Numbered from the stretch's first letter, positions 17,211 to 28,002 are shown. The stretch: 64,000 nucleotides of DNA from Lineus longissimus (GCF_910592395.1 NC_088317.1:8930001-8994000), one strand, 5' to 3'. A program made the numbers and translations. Notes: a model not told the origin generated them from the letters alone.

Positions 17211-18467
17211 TCAGTGTTGGAGTGAAGCAATCTGAGAATTCTGAATGTTAACCTGGGCATCAGAAACCACGAATATGTGCATTTTGTATGGTCCCTTTCC
17301 AGATTTCTTTGCAATAGATAATTGAATACCATCTTTTGTGTTCTGGAGCTTCTTTCCTGATCCGTGTAGACGATTATCTTCAGAAGTTCTCAGGTCCAAC
17401 CATAAACCATAGTGATTAGAATCACCATAGTATTTCTCCATGGTCATGTTACAGTCATGAGTTTTCTTCAAATCTTCAGACATAAAATGTTTCTTGATCT
17501 CCTCCCATTGATCCATCATTCTCATTCCTTCTGGGAACACCTGATTGGCAACACCCTCTATTGTGATCTGCACTTTACTTATGTTAGGGTTTTCAAACTT
17601 CTCTGAATCTCTAGCTCCATCTACATAGTCAGACACAAATAGTAATAATAATCCTTTAATAGACATTCTTGGAAAGTTGATGTTCTCATTAATTAGTGTT
17701 TCATTAGCAGTAACATTGACTGTCTTAAAATGGTCTACCCAATCATAAAATATTGAGAATCCAGAATTGTACTTGTTACTCAATTGACTAGCAATCATTT
17801 TGTTGGTTACGGTATCATATTCAAAACAAATATTCTCTAGTTTGTAGCCCATACTTGCTGTGGTTGCGGTAACTATGATCTCTTCCTTTGGTGCTAATGT
17901 GATTTCAATGATAACATCTTCTTGAATTGGAAACTTGTAAAATGGAGCATGATTTTGGAATAGTTCAAAATCTAACGGTATTTTGTACTTCTTGTCAAAC
18001 ACTTTCTTTAAAGTCTTTTCATTAGCTGTTTCTCCAGTGACATCAGCTTCAGCGACTCCTGATCTTAATTCTCTAAGATTTTTTGACTGAATACCCTGAA
18101 ACACTCTATCATTTCTTTCTTCTTCTGTAAACCACAGATCTTTAAATGTAGAATAATGACTGTATTCGTCAAGGTCAAATATCTGTGCTGTTCCCCACTT
18201 AACCACCATCTTTGAGATTAGGTTTCTACTAAGATTATTTACAACACTATTTTTAGAATCACCAGAAATGGTTACATCAGCAGACAGATAAAGAGATTTA
18301 GGTACAAAGAATGTATTCTCTCGCAATGCCGGTATTCTAACATACAGTGTTTCTTTGGGGTTAGCAGATGAGGGGTTATGAGTAATGATATGATGCTGCC
18401 TCTCAGCTTTCAAACCAAGTGGAATCTTATGTGCCCTTTCGGTATTTAATAAATATCCTGTTGCCAT
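17211..18467 (-). CDS. MCP: Major capsid protein (double jelly-roll)
   Basis: 418 aa, intact. It aligns along its length with the 404-aa P2 protein: G-L-K-A-x-R ... I-T-H-N-P-x-S-x-N-P near residue 30, then E-T-L-Y-V-R/K-I-P, F-K-D-x-W-x-T-E, and near the C terminus W-L/I-D-L-R-T/S-x-E-D-N and L-H-G-S-G. This is the Polinton hexon-like capsid protein. It is the first gene of the minus-strand block nearest the right TIR, and the start lies in AAAATGG after an AT-rich leader. Confidence 0.9.
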   Translation of the reverse strand: MATGYLLNTERAHKIPLGLKAERQHHIITHNPSSANPKETLYVRIPALRENTFFVPKSLYLSADVTISGDSKNSVVNNLSRNLISKMVVKWGTAQIFDLDEYSHYSTFKDLWFTEEERNDRVFQGIQSKNLRELRSGVAEADVTGETANEKTLKKVFDKKYKIPLDFELFQNHAPFYKFPIQEDVIIEITLAPKEEIIVTATTASMGYKLENICFEYDTVTNKMIASQLSNKYNSGFSIFYDWVDHFKTVNVTANETLINENINFPRMSIKGLLLLFVSDYVDGARDSEKFENPNISKVQITIEGVANQVFPEGMRMMDQWEEIKKHFMSEDLKKTHDCNMTMEKYYGDSNHYGLWLDLRTSEDNRLHGSGKKLQNTKDGIQLSIAKKSGKGPYKMHIFVVSDAQVNIQNSQIASLQH

Positions 18468-18479
18468 TTTCTATTTATT

Positions 18480-19152
18480 TACTAGTAAAATTATGTACAT
18501 GCAGTGAACAGTGCCAACATCATATATCAGGTAAAATGCACGGAAACGAATGTACAGTGTACAATACTTACAATACTTACATTTTCCAGGCAAAATTAAG
18601 GCCTCTAAAATTCATGGAGCGTGGCTTTATGCCACATATGGTAATTGATAAACTATTCTTTATTGTAATATTGATCAGCTCTCATTAGCAATTCAGTCAT
18701 GCGCATTTTGGTCCTTAACAACGATCCCTGAGAGAAGGATGGTTGCTATGCCTATGTAAACACCTTGGTGTGTTTGTCATGGATGATCGTTGGACACATG
18801 TTCGATTGCGACATCTTTCATTGTAACATCTAACTAAACAAGCTTGACATAGGCCAGACTCGAACCCGGGTATTCTGCGTGGTAAGCATATGTTATCCCA
18901 CTAGGCTATTGAACTTTCTATTTAGATCAATAATATTTATGCCTATTTAAAAGTAACATCTGTTTAAGGTAATAAGAGCGCCTATTGATTATGCGCATCA
19001 CAGCTGTCATGTGATATCTCATTCAGTGTGGCACATGCATGGGAATAGGGTCAATTTCTCTGCTATTTTTTAACGGATATTTGCAAATGAGGTATCCTTG
19101 GAAAGCTATTGACGTGTACTTTATGTTGGAATACAGTAAGTCATGATTACAT
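18480..19152. other. Non-coding spacer between MCP start and right TIR
   Basis: About 670 bp without a supported gene. It contains a tRNA-like SINE head (18850-18915, minus strand) and AT-rich leader sequence for MCP. Nothing else is recognised. Confidence 0.6.
18850..18915 (-). repeat. tRNA-derived SINE head (pol III A and B boxes)
   Basis: On the minus strand an A-box-like TAGCCTAGTGG (18908-18898) is followed at tRNA spacing by a B-box-like GGGTTCGAGTCTGG (about 18867-18853). Flanks do not fold as an intact tRNA, so I read it as a SINE that landed in P1. The SINE tail limits are not resolved. Confidence 0.55.
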
Positions 19153-19361
19153 TAACCCATTGAACTCTAGTATTCCCTCACCATTTCACTGACCATTTCA
19201 TTGCAACGCTTCACTGGGAATCTCATGAATGATAGAATATATGTATTGTGGTGTCTGGTTCTTAGGGGTTGTAGGCTTATTTGGGGCAAAAGACCTGTAA
19301 GGTCTTTGGTCAAAATAGCTTCAAAATACCTATATTCCTAGCACCACAATACATATATTCT
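19153..19361 (-). repeat. P1 right terminal inverted repeat (209 bp)
   Basis: Reverse complement of 707-915 with three mismatches. It ends in CT, directly followed by the ACTGTA duplication. Confidence 0.95.
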
Positions 19362-19367
19362 ACTGTA
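19362..19367. repeat. Target-site duplication of P1, right copy
   Basis: ACTGTA, identical to 701-706. Confidence 0.93.
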
Positions 19368-19714
19368 AATATTGTAGTATAACCAATATTAGGGACTACA
19401 TGAGAATAAAATACCAAGACCCTAATTTGTATGTTTTTCACAAAATGCGTGTTTCTATGAGTCATTGTGGTACAATGGGGTCGCTTAAAAAATACCTTGG
19501 GTGCACTAACCAGTTTTTCATTGGTTGATTGAACTGGCAAAGAGATAAGCAAAATATTGTGGATGAAGAACTTGACCTTGTTTTACCAGTGTCCAAGTTA
19601 AGGGAAGTTCCCGAAATCTGCCGGCATTGGGTAAATATCAACCCGATTAGTCGAGAAGAAAATCGTAGGAAGAGTGCAAAGATTTATTTCAGTAGGTACA
19701 AAAGTCAACTTTAA
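19362..19714 (+). pseudogene. HNH nuclease gene, 3' part (P0)
   Basis: The frame begins with C-K-Y-C, completing the zinc ribbon started before P1. It continues with L-G-C-T-N-Q-F-F-I-G, a TGA where the P1 copy has TGG (Trp), then E-E-L-D-L-V-L-P-V, W-V-N-I-N-P and E-N-R-R-K, ending at 19714. Every landmark of the P1 HNH protein is present in order. The double-hairpin insertion of the P1 copy is not. Confidence 0.8.
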
Positions 19715-19877
19715 GAATCTAAATATTTTCTAAAACTTTAATAGTTTTCAAATGAACAAGATAAGAATAGAACCTTCGGGTGATATAGCATTATGCTAAA
19801 TACTCTGAAAGAAATCGCCCAAAAAACACCTTAAATTCACTTTTTAAAAAACAGTAAAAATTCGATTTAAAAAACAC

Positions 19878-21477
19878 TTATAGTGATTTTATGTTCGATA
19901 CCGGAAGCCACTCATTGAATTTTTCTGAGTAACCTTTCCATTTACCTAAACCATATTTTTCTCCCTTAACTGTTTTGTAACGTAAACATTTTCCGATTTT
20001 GTATTCGATTTGATCTGAATTGGAATGTTACTAAATTCCTCTGTGTAAAAATAACCATCTATAATTTCTGATTGATAATCCTCGAATTGGTAGACGATAC
20101 TAGGTTTCGTGAAAAGTACTTGTTTTATTTTAAAAACTTCTTCAGTAAAATTAGGAAGATAACCTTTTGAAAATATGGTTTTGTATTTGGTTATCAAAAC
20201 ACTGTCACCAAACTTGTATTTGGTTGACCATAATCTTTAAGTAGAAATGCTCCATAGAGATTGTACCAAACTGTTCTGGTATTATCCTCTTCTCTAGCTT
20301 CGATTGGTTTCATTCCACTGGATGAGTGAAATGTGTTGTTGTAACCATGCACTAGGTTTTCAAGAATATCCAACCATTTGTTAGTCTCTTTTGCACTGAA
20401 ATATTTCCACATTCTAGTTTTTAAGGTACGATTAAATCTTTCTACAACGGCTGCTTTTTTACTTGAGAAAGTTGAGAACCATTCTATGTTATTTTTTTTC
20501 AGTAATTATTTCAGTGATTTATTGTATAATTCTTAACCATCATTGTTGGTGTCCAACTCTAAACCTCACTATTTTTTTATCTATGCTGCCATCTGGCCAG
20601 AGATGTTTAAACTAAATTTGTTATGTGCTGATCTCTGAGGATGCTCAGACAGTTGCAATTAGGCACCCATCTTTAAACACCCAGTTTTCATATTTCTCTT
20701 ACAAAATCAAAATCATATATATATTTACCCTACTTTCAAAATTATAAATTACCAACAATATGTAAGTTGCTTATCCCTTTTCAACTACACTAAGGTCAAA
20801 TAGTCAAAAGTCATCTAAAAGAGAGTTATTTTTCTCACCTTCAGTGTCACTCGCCGCCCAGGTTTATCTAGTATGCACTCCATGTACATGTTGTACTACG
20901 GTGTGTGCAATGTGTAGTACATTGTGCAGTGCGTGCATTTGCACCCTGCTTTTTCCATCCAATAATTATACAAATTCAACCCATTTCATCTTCTTTATTC
21001 TATCTGTTGCGCTTGTCACGCATAATCATCAAACTGTAGTTTCTCTGGTTTTGCTTCTTTAAAAATAGTGAGAAATAAATCTTTAACTTCTTCTCTCTTC
21101 TTAGTCTTGAGAGGTGAAGCCCAATCAAAACGACTGAATAAATCAATGACCATTAAAATGTACCTGACATTTTTATTGTCTTTTTTATAGTTCTGTAAAT
21201 CCACTAAATCGGCTTGCCATTGTTGATCAACGTAAGAAACCATTGTTTTTCGGAAAGTGAATTTTTCGGTAATAATTGGTTTGTGCAGTTGGTAGGTTGG
21301 TAAACTAACTAAGAAATATTTTAAATCCTTTTTCTTTATTGCCATTTCATCTGTTTTTATTTTTCTCCAAAGATGGCTTTCATTTGGATAGTCAACAGTG
21401 CTTTGGGGATTAAAGTATAAATCTCTCAGATATTGTTCATTTGCAACATCTTTCTGTTGAACCTTTTCGGTGGTCAT
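19878..21477 (-). pseudogene. INT: Chromodomain integrase (P0), decayed and interrupted
   Basis: The N terminus starts at ATG 21477. The first catalytic region reads WQADLVDLQ and the second begins QFDD, where a 481-bp insertion (20544-21024) breaks it. Beyond it the frame carries two stops, the A-V-V-E-R-F-N-R-T-L-K region, L-V-H-G-Y-N-N-T-F-H-S-S and, in shifted frames, L-P-N-F-T-E-E-V-F and a chromodomain (KWKGYSEKFNEW) ending at 19878. It is closely related to the P1 integrase, so P0 and P1 belong to the same Polinton lineage. It lacks both double-hairpin copies seen in the P1 gene. Confidence 0.85.
20544..21024. mobile_element. 481-bp insertion with ATCAT target duplication
   Basis: It splits the QFDD/G motif codons of the P0 integrase. 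ATCAT flanks it at 20539-20543 and 21025-21029. It has no coding potential and no clear terminal inverted repeats. The left end (TGTTGGTGTCC) is reminiscent of an LTR start, so a solo LTR is possible, but the right end is not a canonical CA. Confidence 0.65.
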
Positions 21478-21505
21478 TTATTTACCATTTTCTTATTGTT
21501 TGTAA

Positions 21506-21637
21506 ATGGCTGGAATGTTAATTGGTGCCGTTGTAAACGCCATTACCTTTTCTGGAGTGGGGTATCTTTTCAAAGCCATAGACAAAAATGGTTATCAAGA
21601 CGAAATGAAAAGACACAATTTAGCTATCGAAAAATTT
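21506..21637 (+). pseudogene. Truncated MAG-type membrane protein gene (P0)
   Basis: ATG 21506 opens MAGMLIGAVVNAITFSGVG and runs to M-K-R-H-N-L-A-I-E-K, matching the first about 44 residues of the P1 protein at 15590-16048. It then runs into dispersed repeat sequence and stops. It is divergent from the integrase, whereas P1 has the ATPase in that position, so gene order differs even between close relatives. Confidence 0.75.
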
Positions 21638-22615
21638 GACCTCTATGACCTTGAAAAGTAAGTCAAATCAAAAACCTGTATAATATGTAATGTATCCTTT
21701 CTGTGAGTACCAACCATGACAACTTTATCGAATACGAATCACTAATGCTAATGAGCGAGATATCACACTTTCTAGGTTTTTTGCCCCCTGGTGTCCAAGT
21801 CGAGAAACAGATCAGACCAAAATTCAGTGTCAGTGGTAACCTGACCAAGGGGTCTTGTGTACGAAGTTTCAAGCCCATAGCCCTAGCAATTACAAAACGT
21901 GCCACAGTTACGCTTAAACGGCCAATTTACGCCATTTGACCTCTATGACCTTGACAAACAGATCAAATCGAAAACCTCTATGATATGGAAAGTATCCTGG
22001 ATGGGAGTACCTACCATAAAACTTTCATCAAAAACAAATCACTAATAAGTGAGATATCACACTTTTCGTGTTTTCAGTTTTGGCCCGCTGGTGGCCAAGT
22101 GTATAAGAATCAGATCAGACCAAAATATTATTGTCTGTCAGAGGTCATCTGACCTGGGGGGAATGCATAAAAACTTCCAAGCACAATGCCTTACCAGTTA
22201 AGAAACGTGCAACAGTTACACTCAAACGGCAAATTTACGCTATTTGACCTCTGTGACCTTCAAAAGTAGGTCATACCAAAAACACGGATGATATTCAATA
22301 TATCCTTGCTAGGAGTACCTACCATAAAAATTTCATCAAAAACAAATCACTTATAAGTGAGATATCTCACTATTTATTCTTTCAGTTTTGGCCCCCAGGT
22401 GGCCAAGTCAAGAATCAGACCGGACCGAAACTCAGTGCCAAAGGTCATCTGACCTAACGAGTCATGCATACAAAATTTTGAGTCCATAGTACTAGCGGTT
22501 AAGAAACGTGCCACTGTTTTTGAAATAGGATGAGACGGACGACGACGACGACGACGACGACGGACAACAGACACTGCAGTGTTGTATAGACTCACCGTAC
22601 CGGTGAGCCAAAAAG
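21638..22615. repeat. Dispersed tandem-unit repeat, three units
   Basis: Units of about 300 bp begin at about 21636, 21936 and 22244 with TTGACCTCTRTGACCTT. Each contains a GGCCNNNTGGTGGCC-like core and AAACGTGCCAC. The array ends in an (ACG)n run and a CTCACCG-TAC-CGGTGAG hairpin followed by CCAAAAAG. Related arrays occur at 30373, 50975, 52740, 56100 and 58870. Confidence 0.8.
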
Positions 22616-23664
22616 AGGCTACATATACCCCATTTTACCTTACATGTAAAAACATACTTCATTCACAGAATTGAAATTCTACCTACACTTGAAACAGGCC
22701 ACCAACTGCAGCAAATAAATCGACTTTACCCTTAAAAATGTGCAGTGATGTCTTAAACAATCTCAGGCTATTTGTAGAAGGAATTTGATTTGTAAAACAA
22801 AACGGAAATTATTAGAAAAACAAAATTGTGGTTTTGTAGAGTTTTCAGTGCGATAGTTCCAGGAAATATCGAATAACATATCTTGATGTCACCGGCATTT
22901 AATTCTCACTGCTGTTGGGCCCCGAGTCATCATTTTGGTGTCTTGCTGACATTGCAACTTTACAGACTCCATTTCTTTTCCCAAAACTACAAGGCCAGAA
23001 AAAACAAATCACGAAAACTAAAACAAGAAGTAGAACTCAATATTACCTCCTCGTCCACTTGGAAGCCAGGGATATCTAACATCTTTTTCGTGTCCGTCTC
23101 AATGTTGGCCAAAGCGGCACTTAATTTCTCTTCAAGGTCTGGCCTCAAACGCTGAAACAACAGATGCAAATGAATAGGTCAGGGATCATTGTGCTCACAG
23201 TAATAAAATGCTGTGGACAATTCTTGTTGAGTTAAGAAACATGCTTTAGCATTCAGCCAAATTGAACTTTTATGCCTTTTAACATAGAATGTGACCTTGA
23301 TAAGTAGGTCAAGTCTAAAACCCATGAAACATATAATAAGCGCACAGCAGGCTTTTCTGCGAAGCGCTACTATAGTTAACGTGCATACGTATCCAATGTA
23401 AACAATGTTTCACATGTCCATGGATTCGATTCAAATGGCTTAAATTTGACTTGAAATGGCCACCAAAAGAGATCAACGCGCAAATGCAGCAATTCGACTA
23501 TTCTAAGCTCCGAGAATCACACGAATATTCACACTGGTTTTTTATCAAACTGCAATGTCAAGGGGGTTAGGGGGGTTGCCCCCGTCATAATATGCTGACA
23601 ACAGATTTAAGCGTTGATTATGAGGACAATGGTGCGGCAGTGAGAAATGAACCGGTAGCGAACT
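22616..23664. other. Host DNA, no gene seen
   Basis: AT-rich sequence without a convincing open frame. A partial unit of the dispersed repeat lies near 23285-23330. Confidence 0.5.
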
Positions 23665-23666
23665 GA

Positions 23667-25877
23667 AATAGGGTTTCAGCTACCGATATTCAAGCGTATA
23701 AGACATGTCTAGATAATAAGTTGGGCGAAATAGACCTCCCTATCGGGATGTCAGGTTGTCGGAACTTCATGTGTAATGACCACAACTCTAATGTTCACGA
23801 CTCTATTGTTAAAGCATGCGTTAACGCAGGTTTAGAATGTTTACCTGTTCAAGGTCGACCTAAGGACACCCAAAACAGAGGCATTCCAGGGTGGAACGAT
23901 CACGTTAAAGATGTGCGCGAACGTGCAATATTCTGGCACTCCATGTGGAAGGATGCCGGGAGTCCGCGAAACGGAGTGGTTGCTGATATTAGGAGAACAA
24001 CCCGAGCTAGATATCACTTAGCTATAAAAGGACTAAAACAACAGAACGTCGCGCAGAGACAAATGCATATTGCCGAGGCCCATATACAACACGATGATAA
24101 AGATTTCTGGAAAATGGTAAACAAAGTAAAGGGAGGCAAGAAACCAACTCCAAACAAAGTAGACGATGCCAATGATGAACATTCAATAGCTGAGAGTTTC
24201 GCTGACAAATATGAACAACTTTATTCGTCTGCGGGGTACGACCAGGCAGAAATGAATGAGTTGATTGATTCACTGGACAGAGACATCGGCAATGGCTGTA
24301 TGCAGAATAAGTGTGCTTGCAAAAGCCACGTGATCACACCGGCAGAAGTCCGCGGTGCGGTTAAACTTTTAAACAAAGGAAAGCATGAAGGGCATAAAAT
24401 TCTCTTCTCGGATCATTTAATACATGGCACTACAGACTTAGATGAACTTCTGGCTGCATTACTCACGGGTATGCTAACGCACTCATATGTCCCTGAAGCT
24501 TTCAAAAACTCAGTTATCATTCCTATTCCTAAAAACACTAGAAAGTCTTTGAGCGACTCAGAAAACTATAGGGGTATAACGTTGAGTAACATTCTTGGGA
24601 AAGTTTTCGACCACATTGTGATTAAGAAGTGCCCCGGCACGTTTAAGTCATCAGATTTACAGTTCGGTTTTAAAAGCAAAGGTTCTACCACGCAATGCAC
24701 CTTTACCATGCAACAAACTATCGACTATTTCAGAAAGAATGGGTCCAATGTGTACGCTATGTTCCTAGACGCTAGCAAAGCGTTCGATAGAGTCCAATAT
24801 ATCAAACTTTTTAATCTACTCAAAAAGAAAGGGTGTTGTCCACTTATAGCCAGATTTCTTGCTAGACTTTACGCGACTCAACAGTGTCGGGTAAAGTGGA
24901 AAACCGCACTGAGCAGGCCAATTAGTGTTAAAAACGGGATTAAACAGGGGGGAGTTTTATCCCCAATTCTTTTTTGTATATATATGGATGTACTCCTTCA
25001 ACGATTGGAATGTTCCAAACTGGGATGTCATGTTGGTCACGTGTTTATGGGGGCCTTTGGCTACGCCGATGACATTGTCATTCTATCTCCAATGAAAAGC
25101 GGGTTGATGGAAATGTTGAAGATATGCGATACTTTCTCAGTGGAGTATCATGTCACGTTTAATCCCACAAAGAGCATTTTGCTTTTCTACGGTATAAAGA
25201 AGCCAAACGAGGAGATATTCATTATATGGAACGGCAGAATTATTGCCCAAGACCACACAAAACACCCAGGACACATGGTTGGCGTTGACGTTAAGGATAA
25301 CGTCATTAACGATGTCACCGCGGAAATGTACAAACGAACAAACTGTCTGTTATCATTATTCGGGTTCTGTGATTTCGAAGTAAAGTACAGGCTGTTTAAA
25401 TCATATGTTATGACATTGTGCGGTAGCGCTCTATGGGACTATTCTCACCGATCCTTCAGCAGATTCAACACTGCTTGGAGAAATTGCATTCGAAAGTTAT
25501 TCAGGTTACCCTGCAGAACCCATTGTATACTGCTGCCGTCTATTTGTAGAGATGAACAGTCCGATATCCAGGTTTTTAAGAGATTTGCGAGATTCTTTAA
25601 AAGCTGTATGAACAGTGAAAGCAAGAGAGTTTCAATAAGTGTCGAATTGACTCTTCTGGGCGGAACGAGTGCATCACGAAATCTGCTGAAAATATGCGAC
25701 TTGTTCCAGTGTACTATAGACAACCTACCAGTAAAGAAGGAGACATTTGAGGAAACGGAGCCTAACGGACCAGTAATTAGGGACCTATTGAGAATGCGCG
25801 ACCGCTGGGATTATTCTATTCTAAGTAAAACAGAGATGGAGCAGATGCTAAATGTAGTGTGTACAGATGAGACTTGA
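23667..25877 (+). CDS. LINE reverse transcriptase (partial ORF2)
   Basis: The open frame follows a TGA at 23664 and has no disruption for more than 730 codons. It lacks the N-terminal endonuclease. RT landmarks are the I-P-I-P-K segment, N-Y-R-G-I-T-L-S-N, F-L-D-A-S-K-A-F-D-R-V, G-V-L-S-P-I-L-F and the catalytic GYADDIVIL. These are followed by the F-N-P-T-K-S segment and a C-terminal Cys/His-containing extension. The long intact frame suggests a recent insertion. Confidence 0.85.
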   Translation, partial: NRVSATDIQAYKTCLDNKLGEIDLPIGMSGCRNFMCNDHNSNVHDSIVKACVNAGLECLPVQGRPKDTQNRGIPGWNDHVKDVRERAIFWHSMWKDAGSPRNGVVADIRRTTRARYHLAIKGLKQQNVAQRQMHIAEAHIQHDDKDFWKMVNKVKGGKKPTPNKVDDANDEHSIAESFADKYEQLYSSAGYDQAEMNELIDSLDRDIGNGCMQNKCACKSHVITPAEVRGAVKLLNKGKHEGHKILFSDHLIHGTTDLDELLAALLTGMLTHSYVPEAFKNSVIIPIPKNTRKSLSDSENYRGITLSNILGKVFDHIVIKKCPGTFKSSDLQFGFKSKGSTTQCTFTMQQTIDYFRKNGSNVYAMFLDASKAFDRVQYIKLFNLLKKKGCCPLIARFLARLYATQQCRVKWKTALSRPISVKNGIKQGGVLSPILFCIYMDVLLQRLECSKLGCHVGHVFMGAFGYADDIVILSPMKSGLMEMLKICDTFSVEYHVTFNPTKSILLFYGIKKPNEEIFIIWNGRIIAQDHTKHPGHMVGVDVKDNVINDVTAEMYKRTNCLLSLFGFCDFEVKYRLFKSYVMTLCGSALWDYSHRSFSRFNTAWRNCIRKLFRLPCRTHCILLPSICRDEQSDIQVFKRFARFFKSCMNSESKRVSISVELTLLGGTSASRNLLKICDLFQCTIDNLPVKKETFEETEPNGPVIRDLLRMRDRWDYSILSKTEMEQMLNVVCTDET

Positions 25878-25980
25878 TTAAACTGTATGTAATAACTATG
25901 TTCTTATTATAACGCCTGTAATTGCACAAATATACATGTACATGCACCCTATTAACTCACTGTCTATTGTACTTCGTACG

Positions 25981-26009
25981 AAATAAATAAATAAATAAAT
26001 AAATAAATA
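25981..26009 (+). repeat. (AAAT)n tail of the LINE
   Basis: About seven AAAT units directly after the LINE 3' UTR. Confidence 0.85.
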
Positions 26010-26676
26010 TGTGTTTTGATTTTTGAGACTTCAGTAATAATATCCAATAGACGATTAAAATGAATATAATCCCAAATTAATCAAGCGCTAGCAAAAACAG
26101 GGCTGGCGTTTCGAGGAAGTTTTTTTTTTAGATTTCAATAAACCGTTTGAACGAATTCCAAATGGGTAGTGGTTGGACGCGAAGACACATTATGGAATGT
26201 ATGTTTTTATGGGGTACCATTGGTTTTGCAGATCTTCTGGTTTTTCCTAAAGAATAATCAATATTCGCTAGCAGGCTTTTTATGCTCCCAGATGAAGAGG
26301 GTTCTATGTTCCACAGGTTCTTTGGTCATCAGTCTGGTTTTCCTCAAGAGTCAAGTGTCTTCCAGTCTCTTGGCCTGCAAAAACCCTTTCCAACCAATAT
26401 TTGATGCATTCGACAACATGTTGGTGGGGGAAAACCTGACCCCTGACCCATTGAATTGGTTGCCCAGGTAAAACCACATGCAATTGTCTTAAGGAAGCCA
26501 CCAGTGTTTACCACCTCTTGGCAGTCTTGCCAATATCATCCCAGTGAAAAGGAAGGGTAATGATGGTTGAGGGTCTGGGTAAGGGTACCATCAAAGGGGT
26601 ACCCCTTCCTCGCCCTGGGTTTAACGTGTCACAGGACTGTACCATCATGAAGGTTTGGGGGTTCCTCTCTTTGCAG
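26010..26676. other. Host DNA, no gene seen
   Basis: Open frames on both strands overlap and lack codon bias or recognisable motifs. Confidence 0.4.
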
Positions 26677-26885
26677 GTGGACCATGTAAACATCAGTATA
26701 TTGTACAAAAGAAGTTCAACATCCCATCGTGGAACTTTATCCCAGTCACTGATCCCTTGATGAGGAAACTCCTGTACCAAGTGGCAACTGGTTGTTCTGA
26801 AGTGCCAGAGGGATGGTTTCAGCCACTTAAAGGGAAGGGCCCGCCAAAAAATGGGGAGTTTTGGACGGCCCGGTCAAAACCTTAG
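26677..26885 (+). CDS. Possible orphan exon
   Basis: A pyrimidine-rich tract and CAG (26657-26676) precede an open frame with plausible protein sequence (K-K-F-N-I-P-S-W-N-F-I-P-V, D-P-L-M-R-K-L-L, V-P-E-G-W-F-Q-P-L), ending at TAG 26885. I do not recognise the family. It could be a terminal exon or a gene fragment carried by a repeat. Confidence 0.3.
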
Positions 26886-26988
26886 GCGGGAATAAGGTTT
26901 CATTGATAAATATAAGGAGTTTCAAGGCCCCCAAATTACTTGTAAGGTTCAATAGATACTGGCCTTTCATTGGTTTACCGTTTGCGTA

Positions 26989-27483
26989 TCATTTACATAC
27001 TCTCATCTTGAAAAATATGACAATATTTACGATCACGTTATTGATTTTTGCAACATTTTCGGTAATGCGCCCCTTGCGGATCTGTAAGGTACCACTCGGA
27101 TGCTTGAAAAATGTTAGTGGCGTGGCTCCATCTGCTACAGCTGTCACCGCGCCGGTGTTAGTCTCACGTCTTGGCGTCTGCACCACCCTTGGGGAACACC
27201 TCAATGCCGTTGGCGTACTGACGAGACCAGCGTCTCTGGAGGCTCCGACATTCGCCATGAGCAGTGACAGGTCACTTGGCTGGAATGGCCCCATCTCCTC
27301 TTCACTCATGTTCATTGCCGGCAATTCTGGCAAATATCTTGAGTCGTCACGGTTGTCAAACAAGTCTTGGATAATATGCTGCTCCATTTCTTCTGTACTG
27401 TTCGGATCAGGGGCCTCGCTCTCCACCGGCCCAGAATCCACCGGCGACTCGAAAGCCATAATACTATTCTCTCCATTTTCCAT
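26989..27483 (-). CDS. Possible first coding exon of an acidic host protein
   Basis: An open frame from ATG 27483 encodes an acidic, Ser/Pro/Glu-rich sequence (MENGENSIMAFESPVDSG...) followed by a basic patch. Composition resembles an intrinsically disordered nuclear protein. A possible splice donor (GA/GTATGT) lies near 26997. A CRE-like TGACGTCA at 27722-27729 is upstream. No family is recognised. Confidence 0.35.
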   Translation of the reverse strand: MENGENSIMAFESPVDSGPVESEAPDPNSTEEMEQHIIQDLFDNRDDSRYLPELPAMNMSEEEMGPFQPSDLSLLMANVGASRDAGLVSTPTALRCSPRVVQTPRRETNTGAVTAVADGATPLTFFKHPSGTLQIRKGRITENVAKINNVIVNIVIFFKMRVCK

Positions 27484-28002
27484 TTTCTCCTCTCTCCAAC
27501 TCACTACTATCGCTATTGACTGCGTTACATACACTAACATTCTTTCGCTATCATTGCTAACTTCATTTACTAGAACACTGGCCTCTTTGTAGCCGATTAC
27601 GTAACCCATAGTGTAAACACCTGACAGCGCCGCCCGGCATGATACAGTGCTACTGGCATATTTATAACTCGTAGTAAATAAGGTTGTAAAAATATGCAAA
27701 TGAGATGCCGTATATGGAAACCATGACGTCACTAAGCAGTGCTTATTTCTGCTACGGGTGGCGCTGTTGCTTGCTTCTGGAGGCGCTATTCAACCTCTTC
27801 AATCAGCAACCACCTGCAATGGCAATAGAAGATACTATGACGGATGTAAACTTTCTCGGGGCAGGTACTCACGATCACCCTGACAGTGCTGCAGAGAACT
27901 CTACCCGACGATCATGATGACGATAGTGGACATGGACATGGCGATGAATCGGATTACTCTGATATGATCACTAGTTCACCTCTTGACAGCCTACACCTGT
28001 AA

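Larger units (their letters stand above)
707..19361. mobile_element. P1: Polinton/Maverick element, complete with TIRs and TSD
   Basis: An 18,655-bp element bounded by 209-bp inverted repeats that start 5'-AG and by the 6-bp duplication ACTGTA. It encodes the Polinton hallmarks: PolB, retroviral-type integrase with a chromodomain, A32-type ATPase, double-jelly-roll capsid protein and penton-like protein. Gene blocks run + (988-6676), - (6690-7721), + (7778-11482), - (11584-14892), + (14897-15517) and - (15590-18467). The TIRs differ at about 3 of 209 sites, so the insertion is fairly young. Five genes carry a frameshift or stop, so this copy is probably not autonomous. It sits inside the HNH gene of a related, older element. 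Confidence 0.95.
19362..21637. mobile_element. P0: right fragment of the old Polinton
   Basis: It continues the HNH gene cut at 706. A chromodomain integrase pseudogene on the minus strand follows, and then, divergently, the start of the MAG-type membrane protein gene. It ends abruptly at about 21638, where the 300-bp tandem-unit repeat begins inside the last gene. The right terminal repeat of P0 is absent. Confidence 0.8.
23665..26009 (+). mobile_element. 5'-truncated non-LTR retrotransposon (CR1-like LINE)
   Basis: It contains the reverse transcriptase ORF and a short 3' UTR ending in (AAAT)n. No endonuclease domain is present upstream, so the copy is 5'-truncated. The 3' short tandem tail and the RT sequence type suggest the CR1/L2-like groups. 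I could not identify flanking target duplications. Confidence 0.75.

Noticed and set aside
18850-18915. A functional tRNA gene
   Set aside because: A and B boxes are present, but no complete acceptor stem or clover-leaf could be drawn. A SINE head fits better.
20544-21024. An intron in the P0 integrase
   Set aside because: It is flanked by a 5-bp direct duplication, lacks GT-AG ends on the coding strand, and the integrases of P1 and P2 have none.
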